Positions 44,743-56,889 are shown, counted from the stretch's first letter. The stretch is DNA of 64,000 nt from Pararge aegeria (GCF_905163445.1 NC_053202.1:6138001-6202000), one strand, 5' to 3'. Notes: generated by a model not told the origin, from the letters alone. Numbers and translations: made by a program.

Positions 44743-45606
44743 ACTTAATATAATATTGTAAAGATGAAAGATTTGTTTCGTTAACAACAAACAAATCTCT
44801 AAAAATATGATAAAAACCTCCTCATTCAGACATGATTGTATGCAGTGCATTGTGTCCAAAAACAGTAAAAACGCCCCGCGCACGTGTCGTATTATACACG
44901 CGGAATGTTGCTAGGCCACAATTTTTTCCCATTTTCATATTTTACAGTGAACGCTTAGAAAATTAGAAGTACAATAATTACTGTCAACTGCTAAAGGGTA
45001 TTTAGTGACAAACCGTTTGATCGAGAAACCGATCTAAAGTGGTATGGCTTACGATGCATCAATATTAGTCGTGTACACGGTTTCTTAATTCTATCTTAAT
45101 TATGTGGATTAAAGACTAGAAACTTAAAAATTCGAATATTTAATAACAAGAGGTAGATTAAAAATGTTGAGTTACAAGCCATTGCCCAAGTTTTTCGTCC
45201 GACTTTATTACGGTTTTTTACAAATACCGTGGGAACCGTATATTTGCCTGGTATAAAAACTACCCTATGTTACTTATCTCTGGCCATTAAACTAACTCTA
45301 TGCCAAAAATTATGATGATTAGTTAGCGCGTTAAAGAAGGATTAAAAAAATTAAAAACGCATTTTTAATATTGGTTGGGATAGTAGACACTTCAATTGAA
45401 TTGTTTAGATATTCAATTTAAATTTTTAAGATGATGTCGCGGTTAAATAAATCTTAAGGCCCTCACACACAGGCCTTCTGCTGCTTCAGTCCATCAGATC
45501 GATCAAAATGAGGGATCGATAGCGTTATTCAAATCGTTAATATTAGCGATATCGAAGCCGACATCGAAGAACACAACAAATCTTGCAATATTGAATATCA
45601 TGATGG

Positions 45607-45771
45607 CAGTGGCGTGCATAGAGGGTATGCAGATGCTATAAAATGAAGAAAATCCCCAGCACAAGTTATTAATACTTAAGGGTAGGCTTTTTATAACTCT
45701 TACAATGCCTATCCTTAAGTTTTTTATAACTCGTACTTATATTTTCTTCATTTTATATCATCTGCATACTG
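45607..45771. mobile_element. hAT-type MITE, second copy with 8-bp target duplication
   Basis: Starts CAGTGGCGTGCATAGAGGG and ends ...GCATACTG; flanked by CATGATGG (45599-45606 and 45772-45779). Same family as 1681-1895, but about 20 bases of the right terminal repeat are deleted. A different 8-bp target sequence confirms independent insertion. Confidence 0.8.
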
Positions 45772-46420
45772 CATGATGGCCAATCTCCTTGCGCTCGACA
45801 ATTCGATTTGTATCGTATCTCATTTTGCCTGATCTACAATTTTATAAATGCCTAAAACATATTAAACTAGTTGTTGCCCGCTACTGCTTTTGCGTAGTTT
45901 TGATGAGTATGCCTATGTTTTTCTCTGAACCCTGAACTACGACTAGGTGAAAAACATATCGATCTCTTGCATTAGGAAAAACAAAATTAAATCAGCATCA
46001 CTGATTTCTGACGTTCACTATTCTGAGAAAAAGTAGCGTATGAGCTATTCCAGACTATAATCTATATTTTCAGTCCATCGATATCCATTCATCTTGATTG
46101 AGTAATTGAGTAACAAACATTTATACAAACTTTCGCATTTATACTATTAGTATATAAGTAAAGACTTCGGTTTCCATGAAGCCACATCTCGTTCCAAAAA
46201 AGTAAATAGTCCAACGCAATGAGCAATAATTTTGTGAACTCATTGAGATGATACCTTAGCCGCACCGCTGCGATGACATTCGATAAAGAATGCTCGCAAA
46301 CTAGCACTTTAACTTTTGTATTATTGATATTTTTACCATTGAATAATAAAATAAAACATTGGACAGATTAACTAGGTAATTGTAATACGATGAAAAAAGT
46401 CACCGTATATACTCGTAAAG

Positions 46421-46718
46421 CAGTGATAGCCCAGTGAGTAGGACTTCGACTTCAATTTCGGGGAGTTCGAATACGGCACGTACTCGTACCTTTTCTAGGT
46501 TATGTGCGTTAAAGCAATTAAAGTAGCAATCAACGGTCATGGAAAATATCGTGAGGGATCCTACACACTTGAGAGTTTTCCATAATACTTCAAGGTGTGT
46601 GAAGTCCGCCAATCCGCACTGGGCCAGCGTGGTGGACTTATACCCTTCTCATCGTGGAAAGGAGACCCGTGCCCTGTAGTGAGCAGGTAATGGGTTGAGA
46701 TGATGATGTTGATGGTGA
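46421..46718 (+). mobile_element. SINE-A, full-length
   Basis: 'cagtgatagcccagtgagta' head through 'ggtaatgggttgagatgatg'. The B box has lost a few bases ('ggagttcgaatacggcacg'). Confidence 0.7.
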
Positions 46719-47349
46719 TATACTCGTAGGTGATGACAGAAGCGTGCTGGGGTTTTTAAGTGTTAGGATATTAAAATTTATAAAGCAATGTATCACGTTT
46801 CTTTTGCTATTGAACCAAGCAACGGATCGTCTTGTGTGTGAGGTCCTTTAGCTAAGAGAACTCAGCTGTGAGTTCTACTAGATTTGGCGACCTTGCCAAT
46901 ACAACAAAGTTTGTATAATTCAAATTCATTTGCGGCAGGCATAAAAAACTTTTGATTTATAGACTATTTGATTAAACTCATCAATTAATATTCACTTTCC
47001 AAAGAAATTTCAAAGTCAAAGTTGTATTGTAAAAGACATTTTCGCGATTCTAATGAGCTTTCTTGGCAATGAATTTAGTCTGAATTCGCTTACAAAAAGC
47101 AGGTAAGTAATAGAAAACTACTCAGACAGCTTTTACAACTCAGTTAGGTACGTCGATTCGTTGCGCCGTTGCTGCGTGAAACAGCGTTTTTAACATTAAT
47201 TATGTTATGCAAGTGGTTCAGACTACGGCTTTCCTTTCTTCAGACCTCAAACTTTTCGGAGTTAAATGCAAATTCAAATTCAGAAATTTTTTATTCATGT
47301 AGGCATATCACTGGCAATTATGAAACGTTCATACACATACCTAATCAGT

Positions 47350-47552
47350 GTATTTTATGCAATTCAAAATCACTTGCTTTAGCGGTCAAGGAAAACATCG
47401 TGAAGAAACCTGCATGCCTGAGAGTTTTTTTATAATGTTCCCAAAACAAAATTCCAGATTCGCACTTGGCCAGTGTGGTCGACGACAGCCCAATCCCTTC
47501 TCATTCTGAGACGAGACTCGTGCTCTGTAGTGGGCCGGATAATAATGATGAT
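47350..47552 (+). mobile_element. SINE-A, head missing
   Basis: Begins at 'atgcaattcaaaatcacttg' and runs to 'gtgggccggataataatgat'. Confidence 0.65.
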
Positions 47553-47611
47553 ATTTATCTTATCAACCCATTGCCAGAAGGGCATCCACACTTTTTTTTT
47601 TTATTTAAATT

Positions 47612-47875
47612 ATATTAATAAATAATAAATATACTACGACAATACATACATCGCCACCTAGCCCCAAAGTAAGCGTAGCTTGTGTTATGGGTACTAAGAT
47701 GACTGATGAATATTTTTATGAATTATATATACATAAATACTTAGAAAATACCCAGACACTGAAAAACACTTATGCTCATAGCACAAACATTTTCCAGTTT
47801 TGGGAATCGAACCCACGGCCTTGGACTCAGAAAGCAGGGTCGCTGCCCACTGCGCCAGTCGGCCGTCACCACTTG
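47612..47875 (-). mobile_element. SINE-C, full-length
   Basis: Well kept: 'catactacgacaatacatac' end, body, and on minus the head 'gccgactggcgcagtgggca' with B box 'gggttcgattcccaaaactg'. Confidence 0.75.
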
Positions 47876-47984
47876 GCTAAGATGGTGGTCCCTTGGAGTC
47901 TGGGAGACCCTGCTAACCTTTGCTCTATATTGGGTCGGTAATGAATTGATATTGGTAATCATCATCAATATGCTACACTTGTCG

Positions 47985-48500
47985 ATCTCTTGCTACCGCT
48001 CACGTACCAGCAGTATTAGAACCTATTGGTTTGGCGCGGAGCGATGGCAAGAGACCTGATGGTATGACGCTCATACCTTGGAGGCTTAAAAGGTCACTTC
48101 TGTGGGATGCAACTTGTGTTGATACCCTGGCTGCATCGCACATCCAGGCCACCTCGTCAATGGTAGGTGCGGCTGCTACCAGTGCCGAGCAGGCCAAGAG
48201 GCGTAAATATGAAAACCTGGATAGCAGCTTAATTTTTGTGCCTTTTGGAGTAGAGACTTTGGGACCGTGGGGTCCGGAGGCAAGAGCCCTTTTCAAAGAA
48301 TTATCGAAAAGGGTTATCGAGTCTTCCAGTGATCCTAGAGCGCGCAGTTAGCTTGGCCAACGAATTAGTTTGGCCATCCAAAGGGGCAATGCTGCCAGCA
48401 TCTTAGGAACTGTGCCTCGCTGCGGTGGTTTCGAGGACGTTTTAGATTTTATTTAGTTTTAAATAGTTTATTTTAGGTTATATTTATAAAACAATTATAT
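47985..48500 (+). mobile_element. LINE-K copy, nuclease-like tail and 3' end
   Basis: Near-identical to 55085-55400 over the shared parts. Frame 48031-48351 carries Asp-Gly-Lys-Arg-Pro-Asp, 15 residues, then Trp-Asp-Ala-Thr-Cys-Val-Asp-Thr, and stops at an 'agttag' where the 55 kb copy continues differently. The 3' end has 'ggggcaatgctgccagcatc', 'cctcgctgcggtggtttcga' and a TTTAG-rich tail ending near 48500. Confidence 0.65.
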
Positions 48501-48528
48501 TAAATAAATACATTTTTTAACAGTTTAA

Positions 48529-48644
48529 TCATCATCATCATCACATAAACCCATCACCGGTCCACACAAGGGCACGTGTCTTCTCCCATCATGAGAGGAG
48601 GTTAAGGTCGTTGTCCACCATCTTGGCTCAGTGTGGATAGGTGG
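48529..48644 (-). mobile_element. SINE-A 3' part, diverged
   Basis: 'ccatcaccggtccacacaag', 'cacgtgtcttctcccatcat' and 'ttgtccaccatcttggctca' are complements of the SINE-A end. Confidence 0.55.
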
Positions 48645-48849
48645 AATGACGATGATACAAGCATATAACTCAACAAATTTTCTGAGCAATGTAAAATTCC
48701 CACTTCGTTGGGCTATATGTTTTATTTATAACGCAACGAAAAAACATGTTTTCGAAGCCTGGATTCTGTGGTATTCTGACGGTTTTACGTAGCTTAGCAA
48801 ACTTTCATCTCGGTCATGATATAAAAGCAAGCACTTAAAATCGCATTAT

Positions 48850-48934
48850 GCTAATACTGGTGTTTTTTAACTCCTTTGATGTTACGACTTACTTAGTCGT
48901 AACATCAAAGGAGTTAAAAAACACCAGTATTAGC
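48850..48934. repeat. Perfect inverted repeat, 40-bp arms, 5-base loop
   Basis: Arms 48850-48889 and 48895-48934 around TACTT, checked base by base. The right arm's end (accagtattagc) is followed by one further tandem copy and a partial one up to 48955. Confidence 0.92.
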
Positions 48935-49018
48935 ACCAGTATTAGCACCAGTGTTGTATAAGATTTTGATGGTTTGACGACCTCCAGTGTGCAGCGATGT
49001 ACAGTGGTCTTTATTGGA

Positions 49019-49310
49019 GAATACCTTGGTAGTTTAGTGGTTAGCCTGTTCAACTACAGATCACGAGGTTTTGGGTTTGGTTACCGGATCGGACCAATTG
49101 TTTAAGTTTTAGATTTTTCGGTATCATTTGTCCCGGAAATTTTGCGTAGTCAACAATAGCAGGTTAAGTTTTCGGTCACAGTTGTTAACAAGTGTAGCAA
49201 TTGTAAAGCCCGCCAAACCGAATTGGAACATCGTGTTGGGTCTTAACTTAAAAAACTGTCTGCAATTATTGAGGAGGCCTGAACCCAGTAGTGGGACACT
49301 GTGTTGTGAT
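49019..49310 (+). mobile_element. tRNA-headed SINE-like repeat (fourth type)
   Basis: The head 'ataccttggtagtttagtgg ttagcctgttcaacta' resembles the one at 52935 ('tgcctcggtggtccagtagc'). It ends near 'gaggcctgaacccagtagtg'. Boundaries are soft. Confidence 0.4.
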
Positions 49311-50240
49311 GCTGGATTAATTCCGGCATTAATACGTTAAGCATTATAATGTGGGATTCCATTACAAGTTAACGTAATTTTAACGTAATTTCTAACGCAG
49401 GCTTGTTTGGTAAACAGATCATAGAAAACGGAAGATTTATTCTCCAACCCACGTTCAATTAAACTTTTTGTGCTTATGCACGTATTGAGAGCAAATAATG
49501 GAACTTTCACTACTATAAGGTACATTCAGATGTTTTCCGAGAAAATAATAATTTCTAGAAAATTTTGCCCGCGTTTATCGTCTGGTTTAGTTTTCTTACA
49601 AATTCCTAAGGGGTTTGGATTTTCCTGTGATAAAAAGTAACCTATGTTACTCCCCTTCCTTCTAAATAACTCTATACCTAAAAATCAAGTTGATAGGGTG
49701 CTTACTAATGGCGTAAGGAAAGACAACCATACTATATATGTACGTATCTAATATTATGTATTTTTTTTTTGTATTTTTTTCGATTGTTTTTTGTTACTTA
49801 TATAACTTTTGCTTAGTTTATTATTAAATGAAAATATTAAAATGTGGTCAGTAGACGGCTACGCATTTCCGTGGTGTCACCTGGTACAAGGTGCCAACTG
49901 AAAATCAGCGCTGTATGCTCCCACTGGCGCATGCAGCACAATGCTGAGCTGGCACCTTTTTTCTAGGTTTTGCCACACATAACATACGTGGTATCGTTAA
50001 TATATTATTGAAAAATTGTGTGGCGCAATGTTTAAAAAGATTTTTTTCTTTCTTTCTTATAATAAATTATATTTATTAATAAGGAGGTATGTGCATTCCG
50101 ATGAATGACAAAAAACACTTTATACCAAGATAAAAAGGGAATAAAAAAAACCGAAAAAAAACTCGGATTTCTTGACAACAACCATTCAGATATCAGTTAC
50201 AAACACACTTAGTTTTATTGTGAACTACTAGCATCTGAAA

Positions 50241-50535
50241 GCGGTTATAGCCTAGTGGTTAGGTATTCAGCTTCACTAATGGGTGACATAGTTCGAATCC
50301 CAACACGCACCTCTAACTTTTTAAGTTATGTGCGTTTTATGCAATTCAATTACTACTTGCTTTAACATTGAAGGAAAACATCCTGAAACTGCATGCCTGA
50401 GAGTTCTCCATAATGTTCTCAAAGGGGTGTGGAGTCCACAAAATAGCACTAAGCTAGCGTGGTGGACTACGACATAAACCCTTCTCATTATCAGGGTAGA
50501 CCCGTGTCCTGTATGTGGCCGGTAATGGCTTATGA
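50241..50535 (+). mobile_element. SINE-A, full-length
   Basis: 'gcggttatagcctagtggtt' head, 'agttcgaatcccaacacgc' B box, and 'tggccggtaatggcttatg' end. Confidence 0.72.
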
Positions 50536-50766
50536 ACACCTGGAGAATTGATGTCTTAAAATAAACACAAAAGATAAAGTTTACATCTCATCAAAAGTTT
50601 CGTATTACAAATGGTTTTCGTGCTAAACCTAGATTGGCCCTCTGTTACACGACTTTATTGTTTACGACAACGATTTATTATGTCACTAGTATTTGTAAGC
50701 TCACTTGATATAATACCTACAATTTCAATAGCGCTTTAATCGCAATAAACTGCGGTACAACAATGA

Positions 50767-50900
50767 GACACAAATCGTGGCGCGAATAATGCGCAAGCGC
50801 GTAGTACCTATAGGCGTAATTGCCATGGCCATTGCCATATAAGAGTATACGTTGTGTCATGTAAAAAGTACACCGACAGACAACTGCATTACAGCAGAAT
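50767..50900. repeat. Direct repeat pair, copy 1
   Basis: 'caaatcgtggcg.gaataa', 'gcaagcgcgtag' and 'gtaagagta...atacgt.gtgtc.' recur at 51636-51763. Copies are about 870 bp apart with SINE-B and a MITE between. Confidence 0.6.
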
Positions 50901-50917
50901 AGAAATATAATATTACA

Positions 50918-51187
50918 GCAGAAAGAAACGGGTTCGATTCCCGGTAGTGGACCTGGACTTTGAGAATTTATAATTTATGAATTTTGTTCGGTCTGATCTG
51001 GTGGGAGCTACCACCCTACCGACAAAGACGTGCCGCTAAGCTATTAAGTGTTTCGGTGCGATGTCGCGTATAAACCGATTAGGGGTATGACTACCACACT
51101 CCCTAACAGATTAGCCCGCTATCATCTTAGACTGCATCATAGGTGAGATTGCAATCATGGGTAAACTTGTAGTGGACTAAAAAAAAC
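50918..51187 (+). mobile_element. SINE-B, head truncated
   Basis: Starts at the B box 'gggttcgattcccggtagtg' and runs to 'aacttgtagtggactaaaaa'. Confidence 0.7.
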
Positions 51188-51189
51188 GT

Positions 51190-51480
51190 GTGTGTACTTA
51201 TGTACATGCGTTAGAAGTTATATTTCTTTCGTAACAAGATAAAAATGTTTTCATAAATTCTATCTTACTTCTTATTCTACGTTTGTAGAGAAAACGACAC
51301 TAAAAATAGAAAAAAGGTATTGTTTGAATTATTTAACTGTCAAACCTTTTTTAGAAAAACTAAAATGTTGACTATAGCTCACTTCATGGTGTCGGTTTTT
51401 GTGACGGTGTGCGTGCGCATCGTAAAAATTTACTCTCACTCATTTTTTTAAACGCGTCAAATGAAGTATAACTTCCAACA
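51190..51480. mobile_element. MITE family F, copy 2
   Basis: 'catgcgttagaagttatatt' and 'gcatcgtaaaaatttactct ... gaagtataacttc' as in 36345-36790, but 150 bp shorter. Confidence 0.55.
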
Positions 51481-51635
51481 TATAAGACCCAAAACGTGGA
51501 GCGTAATGTCAATATAGTGTCAAAAATGTGATCGATACATTTCTCTGAATTTGTAGCTGACAGTAATCAAAGCACAGTCCCCACTGTCCTATTTACCTAG
51601 ACTCAAATAAAGGACAGTAATGCTCAAATTGAAGG

Positions 51636-51763
51636 ACGCAAATCGTGGCGTAAATAAAGGCAAGCGCGTAGAGGAATAATTGCTAAGACCATTGTCATGT
51701 AAGAGTAGCTATACGTCGTGTCGCGTAAAAAGGTCTTTGATAACAGTTATGCGCAATAGAATG
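51636..51763. repeat. Direct repeat pair, copy 2
   Basis: Partner of 50767-50900. Confidence 0.6.
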
Positions 51764-51784
51764 TTTTTACTAATGACATCGGAC

Positions 51785-51985
51785 AAGCCGTAATCCACCA
51801 CGCTGGCTAAATGCGGATTGGTGGACTTCCCATGCCTTTGATCCGTATGCAGGTTTCTTCACAATGTTTTTTTCAAAGTTAAAACAAGTGATATTTAATT
51901 GCGCACATAACTTAGAACAGTTAGAGGTGCGGGAGTTTAAAGTCGGCCCCCAAAAGTGAAGTTGAAGCTTTAACTTCAGCTTCAC
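51785..51985 (-). mobile_element. SINE-A partial
   Basis: Plus strand reads 'gtaatccaccacgctggcta ... ttagaggtgcgggagtttaa', the complement of the middle and B-box side, with a deletion in the 3' third. Confidence 0.6.
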
Positions 51986-52147
51986 TTGAGATAGAGTTGC
52001 TAAGCTTTGATCATCTATACACCAATCAAAATATGCGATGAGTTGGCAACTTTCGCTATCAAATATATGCAATAATAATGCGTTTAAGGGTAACGTATCC
52101 AAATGGTAAAACGGGAGCTTATTACTAGGACCCTGCAGTCCGTTCGC

Positions 52148-52245
52148 CTGTCTGTCTGTCCGTCTGTCTGTCGTCTGTCTGTTCGTCTCCTCTCAGAATG
52201 AGAAGGGTTTAGGCCGTAGTCTACCAAAGTGCGCATTGGTATACT
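52148..52245 (-). repeat. GTCT microsatellite next to a SINE-A end
   Basis: 52148-52188 is (GTCT)n/(GTCC)n; 'tctcagaatgagaagggttt' and 'gtagtctaccaaagtgcgca' after it are a reversed SINE-A fragment. Confidence 0.6.
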
Positions 52246-52419
52246 GGCTGTTATTAATAACAAATACCTAAAAAAGAATAAAACTAAATACTTAAGGCGG
52301 CTTCCATACATCAGACAAGATTTCTTTGTCGTTTTTATAGATAAAGGTACGGAACCTTTCATGCTGGAGGCCGGCTCGCACATGGCCGGTTTTTTATTTT
52401 TTATGTACGCTTTTACAAC

Positions 52420-52640
52420 ATGATTCCTAAGGTAGTTCCGGGCCTATCAATACATACTACAAAAATGTGTAAAAACACATCTGATACAGCGAGGTCACTA
52501 TACATTTGATGAATTTCTTGATGACAAGGTAGATTGGAAGCAGCCTCGCTCTCATCTCCCGCAAGAAGTGATTGTAAATGTTGATTTTGGAAAAGAGCAA
52601 CTACTGAGTTTCTTGAATTTTGAATTTTATGAAGACGAAG
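52420..52640 (-). repeat. Repeat D copy
   Basis: 'gtgtaaaaacacatctgata', 'attggaagcagcctcgctct' and 'ttggaaaagagcaactactg' mirror the second half of 2318-2660. Confidence 0.6.
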
Positions 52641-52934
52641 AGTTGGCAACTTTTTGGAAAAGTTAGTGGATCGGGCAGCTGGCATTAACTATCAGTTAGT
52701 AGATAAATAATTGTTTTAAAAAGAAATTCCACATTAGAAACTCATTCTAGACTTACAGTGTCACCTGTAACAACACACAACTCACATTAGGTAGTTCTCC
52801 GTTTTATTTTCTCAGATGTATTTTTAGCGTGCATCCCACGCAAAGCTCGGGAGCCAAGCATTAATACTGCGAGTACATTGTAAACGAGGTAGGTCAGTTC
52901 ATTGTATCCAGTTTAATTCATTGTTTTATTATTT

Positions 52935-53020
52935 TTAATGCCTCGGTGGTCCAGTAGCTAGCATGTTCGACTACGGATCCTGCAGATCAGGGTTCCCCTG
53001 GACGGGTTTCTCTGCTATCT
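52935..53020 (+). mobile_element. tRNA-headed fragment related to 49019
   Basis: 'gcctcggtggtccagtagct agcatgttcgactac' reads like a degraded tRNA-derived head. Confidence 0.35.
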
Positions 53021-53109
53021 TTCATACCAATGTTATAGATGCGTAAGTTTGAATGGATGGTAACCTAATTACCCATCATAATAAACTATACTAAATAAGC
53101 AATTCATTT

Positions 53110-53535
53110 AAAGAAAATTGTATACAATTTACAATAACTTATCGGTTGTGGTCTTGGGGATGTCTCAAAAAAAGTTCAAAGTTTTTATTGAGCGAAAGCT
53201 TGAAGAAAAGTTTTATTATAGTACCTTTAAAGGATTACGTAAAAAAGCTTGGGTTTGAACTATTGCTCTAACCAGGTTGATTCTTAAATATTTTCAAATG
53301 ACTATGTTAAACGGTGATAACAAAAAGAACACCCGGCTAAGTTCGTTGTGGGCTTCTTCTAAGACCAGGGCACGTTTTGAACCCTCGTAGCTTTAGTTTT
53401 AAGTTTACGACTGTAGTTATCGCCATCACTACTCTCTGCTATGTCACTTTTTATATTGAATCAACGCATCTAAAGTGTCATCTATGTGCCTATTTGAATA
53501 AAGAAATATTTGACTTCGACTTTGACTTTGACATC
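53110..53535 (-). repeat. Repeat E, long copy
   Basis: Ends (plus) in 'gacttcgactttgactttga', the start of the family on minus. Contains 'gggcttcttctaagaccagg' and 'aagtttacgactgtagttat'. The mirror copy is at 56132-56640. Confidence 0.65.
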
Positions 53536-53766
53536 ATCATCATATCAACCAACCAGCTGTTGCCTGCAATTTCATCCACGGTTTTTTGGCTTTTTCATGA
53601 ATCCTGCGGCACCCATAGATTTTCCCGGTATTAACAGCATATATGTTAATTCAGGGTATAATCTATCTCTATTCCAAAATTCAGTCAAATTGGTTCAGTA
53701 GTTTTTCCGTGAAAGAGTAACAAACATTCATCCATAAAAACTTTCGCATTTATACTATAAGTAGGA

Positions 53767-53862
53767 TTACCGGCCCACCACAGGGCACGTGTCTCCTCCC
53801 AGAATGAGAAGGGGGTTAAGGCCGTAGTCCACCTCGCTAGCCCAGTGCAGATTGGTGGGCTA
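53767..53862 (-). mobile_element. SINE-A 3' fragment
   Basis: 'cggcccaccacagggcacgt' through 'cagtgcagattggtgggcta'. Confidence 0.6.
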
Positions 53863-54799
53863 CTTAACCAATTTAGCTTAAATTTGGAACGAAGAAAGAT
53901 TAAACCCTGGCTTAAAAACATAGGATTTATGAAAAACCAAAAAAACGCGGACTACGTCACATATGACGCCTGACTAATTACTTACAAAAATATTGGTATT
54001 TAGTAGATCTAGAATAAAAGTCCGTGGAGCGGTATACCTATCTCTTTTAAATAAGTAAGAATTAACCGCTATTTTCAGTCGTCATTATTAGACATTATAT
54101 TTCTTATAAAAAAAAATTTATCAAGGCTATATTATGTATACAAAAATTGGCCTTTATTGCATTTTATTAAGATAATATATAGGTTAGGAGATAATTTAAA
54201 ATTTAGTTATTACGGGATCACAACTTTGCGGGAGGGGACTTTACATTTACCATTTAAGTACACGAGCGGTTAACGTGGGTGAAACTGCGGGGAACCGCTG
54301 GTATCATAGCATTATGTTAACGTTAAATCATGAACTTCCGCAAAGTGACGTCTACTTAACCTATTGAACCTCTCTATTGTTTTATGATCTGGGTGTGAGA
54401 AGATTTTAAATACAAAAATACTTACATAACTAAAAAATCTACATAATCTCTAAACCTATACCTAATGTAAATACGAAAGTGTAGCTGTTTGTTTGTTTGT
54501 AACTTATGATCGTTGTCAACCGTTTTACCGGTCTTCATGAAATTTTACACACATGTAGCTATATGGTGGTATGTATGGTATGGTAATGGTTTTAGTAAAA
54601 AAAAAAAATCCAATAAAGCTGTTATATTATTATAATATAATATTTATTATTATATCAAATTTTTTGGGTTCCATAGAAGTGTCATACTTGGCAGAGGCAA
54701 GAAATAGTTGGTCTGCTCTTAGTCCCAGTATTTAGCCGGTTTCTTTTTCTTCACAGAGATAGTGGGACGACATTATTTGCAAAAAAAATTTTGACACAC

Positions 54800-55400
54800 T
54801 TTTAGACCAAATGCCATCTAAAAGAGACCGTGCCCGTCTTCTCGCTCTCTCTGCTAAGGAGTCCGGCTACTGGCTACATGCTCTCCCTTCAGCTAACCTG
54901 GGCAGTATGTTAGACCACACAACTCTGTCGGTGGTGATTGGTCTTAGGCTTGGCGCCTCTATAATTCAGCCTCATCGATGCCACTGCGGTGACAGCATTG
55001 ATACCTACGGTCACCATGGACTCTCCTGTTCAAGAAGCGCTGGTCGCTTCTCTCGCCATAGCACCATCAACGGCATCATCCGACGATCTCTTACTACCGC
55101 TCACGTACCAGCAGTATTAGAACCTATTGGTTTGGCGCGGAGCGATGGCAAGAGACCTGATGGTATGACGCTCATACCTTGGAGGCTTGGAAGGTCACTT
55201 CTGTGGGATGCAACTTGTGTTTGTAGGGTACCCTAGCTGCATCAAACATCCAGGCCATCCAGTTACCTTGGCCAACGAATTAGTTTGGCCATCCAAAGGG
55301 GCAATGCTGCCAGCATCTTAGGAACTGTGCCTCGCTGCGGTGGTTTCGAGGACGTTTTAGATTTGATTTAGTTTTAAATAGTTTATTTTAGGTTATATTT
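54800..55400 (+). mobile_element. LINE-K copy with zinc knuckle and nuclease-like tail, internally deleted
   Basis: Frame 54811-55236 holds the best view of the family. Cys-His-Cys-Gly...Gly-His-His-Gly-Leu-Ser-Cys gives a C-x1-C-x8-H-x4-C knuckle. About 60 residues later comes Lys-Arg-Pro-Asp, 15 residues, then Asp in Trp-Asp-Ala-Thr. This order is that of the C-terminus of non-LTR elements with a restriction-like endonuclease. At about 55222 an insertion (gtagggta) shifts the frame. At about 55260 some 190 bases present in the 48 kb copy are absent. It shares the 3' end with 48361-48500 and 62838-62990. Confidence 0.65.
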
Positions 55401-55409
55401 ATATTTTAA

Positions 55410-56130
55410 AGAAACAATATTACTATTTTATATGTGATTTGTACAGTATTAATTTTATATACAATATTCTTTAATAATCATTTATTTGCAAGAATTTTGG
55501 AAAAGTACCGCGAGCATTTGTAACCTATGCCTTCACCGCTAAGCCTTTGTTGTTTAAATTTCGTAAAGATACAGTTTGCATCCTAAGGACGGCCATAGGA
55601 TACGTCGTTAGACTAAAGGGTTCCTACGTTATTAAAAAAAAAAAACAAAATGTGCTGACGAAGTCACAGAGTCACAGTCAACAGCTAGCTAGTTTAAAAT
55701 AAAAGATAGGAAGAGCAAAGTATAGTTTCAGAAGTCTTTTAAAAATATTTTTTCCGTGACTTTAATTTAACAGATAGTCCGGTTTCCCAAACAACAGATT
55801 GTTTTCTCTCCTCTGACATCTTAAGACGTAACTCTATACTGTAAGTGATTTCTCTTCGCTAAAAGATCATTTCCATTAACTCCCAATGAACTTTAGGTAG
55901 GTAGGGCTATTTGTAATTCAGATTTTTCTTCTGTTTTACATACACGAGCTTATTCAATCGATGTAAAAGGAAAACGTAATAAAACAGTTTGAATGTTGCT
56001 TCGAATAGCTTATCGTGAAGATTTAATAGAATATTGGGCTTTTATTTTCCTTTTCCTCCAACCAGGTATGCAGACTGTTCTAGGACGGGGACCTATGGGT
56101 AAGGTTAGATCCTATTGACATAAAGTTTAT
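55410..56130. other. Intron stretch, nothing recognised
   Basis: AT-rich. A worn Helitron-like end ('cagtcaacagctagctag') is at about 55677. Nothing else supportable. Confidence 0.4.
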
Positions 56131-56131
56131 T

Positions 56132-56640
56132 ATTAAAGTCAAAGTCAAAGACAAACATTTCTTTATTAAAATAGGCAACATATTTGGCACTTTCGTGCGT
56201 ACATTACATGTAAAATACTCGCATGACATATTATAGAAGCTACGCTTACTTTGGGACTAGATTGCGATGTGTGTATTGTCGAGTATATTTATTTATTTAT
56301 TTATTTATTTATAGAAGTGAGTTGATGGCGATGACTACATTCGATGCGTCAATTAAAAACTAAAGCTAAAGGTTCCAAACGCGCCCTGGTCTAAGAAGAA
56401 GCCCACAATAAACTTATCCGGTTGTTTTTTTTTGTTATCACCATCTTACATTGTCATTTAAAAGTTTTAAAAAAGCAACCTGATTAGAGCAATAATTTAC
56501 ACCCAAGCATTTTTATCGTTGACGTAGTCCTTAATTCTATAATAGGTCTTTAGCTTTAATACAAACTTTGAACATTTTAAGATACATCTCCAAGATATCA
56601 ACTGGTAGTTTATTGTAAAATGAATTACTTATTTTATGTA
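56132..56640 (+). repeat. Repeat E with a SINE-C fragment inside
   Basis: Starts with a (GTCAAA)n lead ('aaagtcaaagtcaaagacaa') and 'tttattaaaataggcaacat', then 'aagaagaagcccacaataaa'-type body. 56225-56310 is a SINE-C end fragment inserted in it. Confidence 0.6.
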
Positions 56641-56889
56641 GTCTAGTATATTGCACTTATTATATATTAGGTAGGTACACTAACTCACACTTTGGTTCGA
56701 ATATTGGTGTATATGAATCTCTTAAATAAGCGAAATTAACAGTGCTCTTAGTATAATGAACTTTATTTAACGCCTACTGTCAGTGCTTTTACACGTGCCA
56801 GCTATTCAGAATTTAAAAAAAAAATTTGGTCTGTTGATCATTTATAATAAAGTAGATGATCCGGCGACTTCATTAATTTTCGTTTCGTT

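Noticed and set aside
54640..54800. Start of a host gene before the LINE-K frame
   Set aside because: The frame at 54811 begins within the retrotransposon protein; sequence before it has no promoter or exon signal that I can support.
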